Below the pieces are notes generated by a model. That model saw only the letters and a program-made list of their open reading frames with translations, was not told where the DNA came from and made no database searches. From CAZVAR01 sp964625225 (GTDB lineage: Bacteria > Pseudomonadota > Alphaproteobacteria > JAJUGE01), in contig CAZVAR010000082.1 of the NCBI GenBank assembly GCA_964625225.1, positions 1-16,771 of the forward strand: DNA of 16,771 nucleotides, in the 5' to 3' direction. The translations under genes were made by a program, and so were the position numbers. Below, one piece after another: positions 14,480-16,771 of this stretch (its first letter is position 1; each line of letters opens with the position of its first letter).

Positions 14480-15661
14480 TTATGCGGCCATGAACCGGTT
14501 GCGCTCGGCCGTGTCCTTCAGCAGCACATCGATATAAAAGCCTTGGAACACGTCCACTCCCATCTCGAGACCGGCGTTCAGCGCGTCGCGGCTCGCAACC
14601 CGGGCGAGCACCGTTCGCGCACCGGACCTGCTTATCTCGGCGAGCTCGTTTGCGATGCTACTGCGGTCGAGCAGCAGGCGGTCGTCGCAAAGAATTTTTA
14701 CGAACTCGCAGCCCAGGCGCGCCGGCTTCAGTGGGCCCAGCATGGCAGGCAGGACCCCGTCCACAGCGATCCGGCCACCGAACGAGCGGATGAACTTACG
14801 CGCCGCCGTATATTTCTCGAAGTTCTCGAAGACATCGCCGACGCGCAGTTCGAAGATCATGTTGCGGGCGAGGCCGGATCCAGCCAGCGCCTCGAAGCGG
14901 CGGGTGAACACGCTGTCCAGGTTGAAGTTGAAGCTGCCCGGACGGGCATCGATCACCTTCCGCGTCAGGCAGTCGATCATCCGCTGATCGAGCTCATGGG
15001 CTAGCAGGCTGAAGGTGGGCCTGTTCAGCAGCACGTTGGCGCCCGGTACGATCCGCTGCTGGATCTGGGTGATGCTGACGAAGTACTCGTTCAGCGCGAC
15101 CGCCGGCGGCATGCCCTTCTTGATGACCGCCATTGGCTGCGACCTCACGAACTTGTCTACGAACTCCTGTCGGGGCATCGAGTCGATCACCCCGGTGATG
15201 TGGGTCAGGTCCTCCGGGGTCAGCATCCGCAGTGCTTTGGGCGAGGGGAGGGGGCCGCGCCGGTTGCCCTCCTGGTGCAGCGCCTGCAGGAACTCCGCAC
15301 GGTGCCGCGGCATCTCGAACACTCGGACCAGGCGGGTCTGGTCGATCGCGCTGAACGCCTTGGCGTCATGACCGCCGATCAGCTTCAGGAGCATCATCTT
15401 GAGGTCGGCCACCACCCCGAGCGCGGAATATTCGGTCTGATCGGTCAGCACCGCGAAGTCCGTCTCGGAGATTTGCTCGATCGTGCTGCCCAGCACGCCA
15501 CGCAGGCGCTCGCCCATGCGGTGGAAATCGGACAGGATAGCCGGCAGCCGCTCCAGACGCGCGAGTGCACGAAAGGAGATCACGATCGCATAACGCTTGG
15601 TGCCCTTGGCCGGCGGATGCCCGACTCGCTCCAGAAGCGAAGTGATGTTGGCTCGAAACAT
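14480..15661 (-). CDS. Degenerate GGDEF-EAL-like protein (probably catalytically inactive)
   Basis: A 393-residue cytoplasmic protein I read as a worn GGDEF-EAL pair. Residues 22-95 have the strand/helix rhythm of a GGDEF fold (RYAIVISFRALARLERLPAI ... ETDFAVLTD) but no GG[D/E]EF. Residues 165-380 follow an EAL domain: QPMAVIKKGMPPAVALNEYF replaces the EAL strand, ELRVGDVFEN the TES region, and RIAVDGVLPA (297-306) the DDFG loop. KILCDD (322-327) replaces K-I-D, ARVAS (353-357) replaces EGVE, and GVDVFQGFYID (368-378) is the well-kept G-x-D-x-x-Q-G-[FY] end. The second Asp of the DD pair, the Lys-Ile-Asp acid and the EGVE Glu are lost, so phosphodiesterase activity is not expected; c-di-GMP sensing or scaffolding is possible. 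No membrane segment. The ATG at 15661 lacks a good ribosome site and is preceded by a GGGGCGCCCC palindrome. Confidence 0.72.
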   Translation of the reverse strand: MFRANITSLLERVGHPPAKGTKRYAIVISFRALARLERLPAILSDFHRMGERLRGVLGSTIEQISETDFAVLTDQTEYSALGVVADLKMMLLKLIGGHDAKAFSAIDQTRLVRVFEMPRHRAEFLQALHQEGNRRGPLPSPKALRMLTPEDLTHITGVIDSMPRQEFVDKFVRSQPMAVIKKGMPPAVALNEYFVSITQIQQRIVPGANVLLNRPTFSLLAHELDQRMIDCLTRKVIDARPGSFNFNLDSVFTRRFEALAGSGLARNMIFELRVGDVFENFEKYTAARKFIRSFGGRIAVDGVLPAMLGPLKPARLGCEFVKILCDDRLLLDRSSIANELAEISRSGARTVLARVASRDALNAGLEMGVDVFQGFYIDVLLKDTAERNRFMAA

Positions 15662-15784
15662 GGGGCGCCCCGCGACCCGTCACCCGATCGGCCGCGCCCG
15701 GAGTGCGTCCGCGCCGTCGTCCTCGCCCGAGACTCGACGAGTTGCATGAAAATCCCGTTTACGGGCAGGCACCTGCAGCCGGCA

Positions 15785-15792
15785 CTTGCAAA
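15785..15792. promoter_or_regulatory. Possible TTTGCAAA-type operator upstream of prpE
   Basis: CTTGCAAA lies about 60 bases before the prpE ATG and matches seven of eight bases of TTTGCAAA, the site reported for short-chain fatty acid regulators (ScfR/PccR) of alphaproteobacteria. A weaker CCTGCAGC lies five bases upstream, about one repeat apart. A separate short inverted repeat, CCCGT-TT-ACGGG, is at 15754-15765. No regulator gene is in the window. A single near-match is weak evidence. Confidence 0.25.
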
Positions 15793-15852
15793 CGGCGCGC
15801 GACAAAGCAGACTCCGTGCCCGACGTCGTCCGCGAACGCAGGAGAAAAAGGA

Positions 15853-16771
15853 TGTCCGGCAGTCGCTACGAGGAGGTCTATCGCCGCTCGCTCGAGGACC
15901 CGGAGGGATTTTGGGCCGAGGCGGCCGAGGACATCGCCTGGTATCGCCGCTGGGATCGGGTGCTGGACGGCGACCGCGCCCCGTTCTATCGCTGGTTCGT
16001 CGGTGCGGAGACCAATACGTGCTGGAACGCCGTTGACCGCCATGTCGAGGCAGGGCGCGGAAGCCAGTTCGCGATCGTCTACGACAGCCCCGTTACGGCC
16101 ACGAAACGGAAGATCACCTATCGCGAACTGCAGGAACAGACCGCCGCCTTCGCGGGCATGCTGCGCGATCTCGGCGTAGAGAAGGGCGATCGTGTCATCC
16201 TCTACATGCCGATGATCCCTGAGGCGCTTGTCGCCATGCTCGGCTGCACCCGGATCGGCGCGATTCACTCGGTCGTGTTCGGCGGCTTCGCCCCGCACGA
16301 ACTCGCCACGCGGATCGACGATGCCAAGCCGAAGGTCATCATCTCCGCATCCTGCGGCATCGAGGCACAGCGCATCATTCCCTACAAGCCGATGCTCGAC
16401 GCCGCCATCGAGCGTGCGAGGCACAAGCCGGAACGTTGCGTGATCGTCCAGCGTGACCAGCACCCCTGCACGTTGACGCCGGGCCGGGATCTCGACTGGG
16501 TGGAAGCGATGGGGCGGGCAAGCCCGGCCGAATGCGTTCCGGTCGCCGCCACCGACCCCTGCTACATTCTCTACACCTCCGGTACCACGGGGCAGCCCAA
16601 GGGCGTCGTGCGCGACACCGGCGGCCACCTGGTCGCGCTCAAATGGAGCATGGGAAACTTCTACGGCGTCGCGCCGGGCGAGGTGTACTGGGCGGCTTCC
16701 GACGTCGGCTGGGTGGTGGGCCACTCCTACATCGTCTACGCCCCGCTGTTCCACGGCTGCACCACCATCCT
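15853..16771 (+). CDS. prpE: Propionyl-CoA synthetase (acetyl-CoA synthetase family), partial at the right edge
   Basis: This enzyme activates propionate (or another short-chain acid) to its CoA thioester through an acyl-adenylate. The first 306 residues are seen and the frame is open to the edge. An ACAS-type N-terminal segment (1-60, YEEVYRRSLEDPEGFWAEAA) is followed by KITYRELQ (87-94), VILYMPMIPEALVAMLGCTR, and IGAIHSVVFGGFAPHELATR (135-154). The P-loop YTSGTTGQPKGVVRD follows at 241-255, then GWVVGHSYIVYAPLF (286-300). The VVRDTGGH sequence after the P-loop and the GHSYIVYAPL block are characteristic of PrpE rather than Acs. The catalytic Lys and C-terminal domain lie outside the window. 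AGGAGAAAAAGG ends just before the ATG. It is divergent from the EAL-like gene across a 191-base gap that holds its promoter. Confidence 0.93.

Noticed and set aside
12625..14493. A 622-codon plus-strand open frame opposite the acyl-CoA synthetase
   Set aside because: The minus strand encodes a full-length ligase with all core motifs; the plus translation is His/Arg/Asp-rich shadow sequence.
1..16771. CRISPR array, tRNA, transposase, integrase or phage genes
   Set aside because: None were seen: no regular short repeats with spacers, no tRNA-like cloverleaf with a conserved T-loop, and no recombinase motifs in any frame.

Overview
This is a G+C-rich window with dense genes on both strands. The gene families point to an alphaproteobacterium, probably of the Rhodospirillales/Geminicoccales type. 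The pointers are a DUF465 protein, a TIGR02444 protein, RTX and TonB proteins, and a pairing of c-di-GMP proteins with acyl-CoA ligases. That placement is an inference from gene content; there is no rRNA or other marker here. No tRNA, rRNA, CRISPR array, insertion sequence or integrase was seen.

Layout. (1) 1-2630: the C-terminal part of a TonB-type energy transducer (cut by the window edge) converges on a calcium-binding RTX-repeat exoprotein built of duplicated modules. About 530 bases without a recognisable gene follow, holding the AT-rich RTX promoter region. (2) 2630-6755, all minus strand, read in the order 6755 to 2630: an LLM-class (possibly F420-dependent) oxidoreductase, a long-form SAICAR synthetase (purC), an SDR oxidoreductase and a second, long LLM-class flavin monooxygenase. 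Spacings of 111, 36 and 79 bases suggest one or two transcripts. (3) 6756-7506: about 750 bases with no intact gene. They contain what I read as the decayed remains of an intradiol ring-cleavage dioxygenase (pcaG-like), in three reading frames. (4) 7507-9080: purE-purK with a 4-base GTGA stop/start overlap, divergent from a soluble GGDEF diguanylate cyclase. (5) 10081-12076: a small DUF465 protein, a 6-phosphofructokinase and a TIGR02444 protein. The last overlaps tail-to-tail with (6) ubiX, which lies downstream of a fatty-acyl-CoA synthetase of the DmdB/AlkK type. (7) 14480-15661: a protein I read as a degenerate GGDEF-EAL scaffold that has lost its catalytic residues, divergent from a propionyl-CoA synthetase gene (prpE) cut by the right edge.

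How the genes relate. Three genes of purine synthesis (purE, purK, purC) lie within 4.3 kb but are split by the pseudogene region and an LLM oxidoreductase. Two adenylate-forming acyl-CoA ligases flank the EAL-like gene. Two c-di-GMP-type proteins, one apparently active cyclase and one apparently inactive, lie about 5 kb apart. Most of this looks like ordinary chromosomal housekeeping and accessory metabolism. The most unusual items are the fragmented dioxygenase relic, the degenerate GGDEF-EAL protein, the mixed active-site signature of the phosphofructokinase, and the long purC form in an oxidoreductase cluster. I do not see convincing evidence of a wholly new system.
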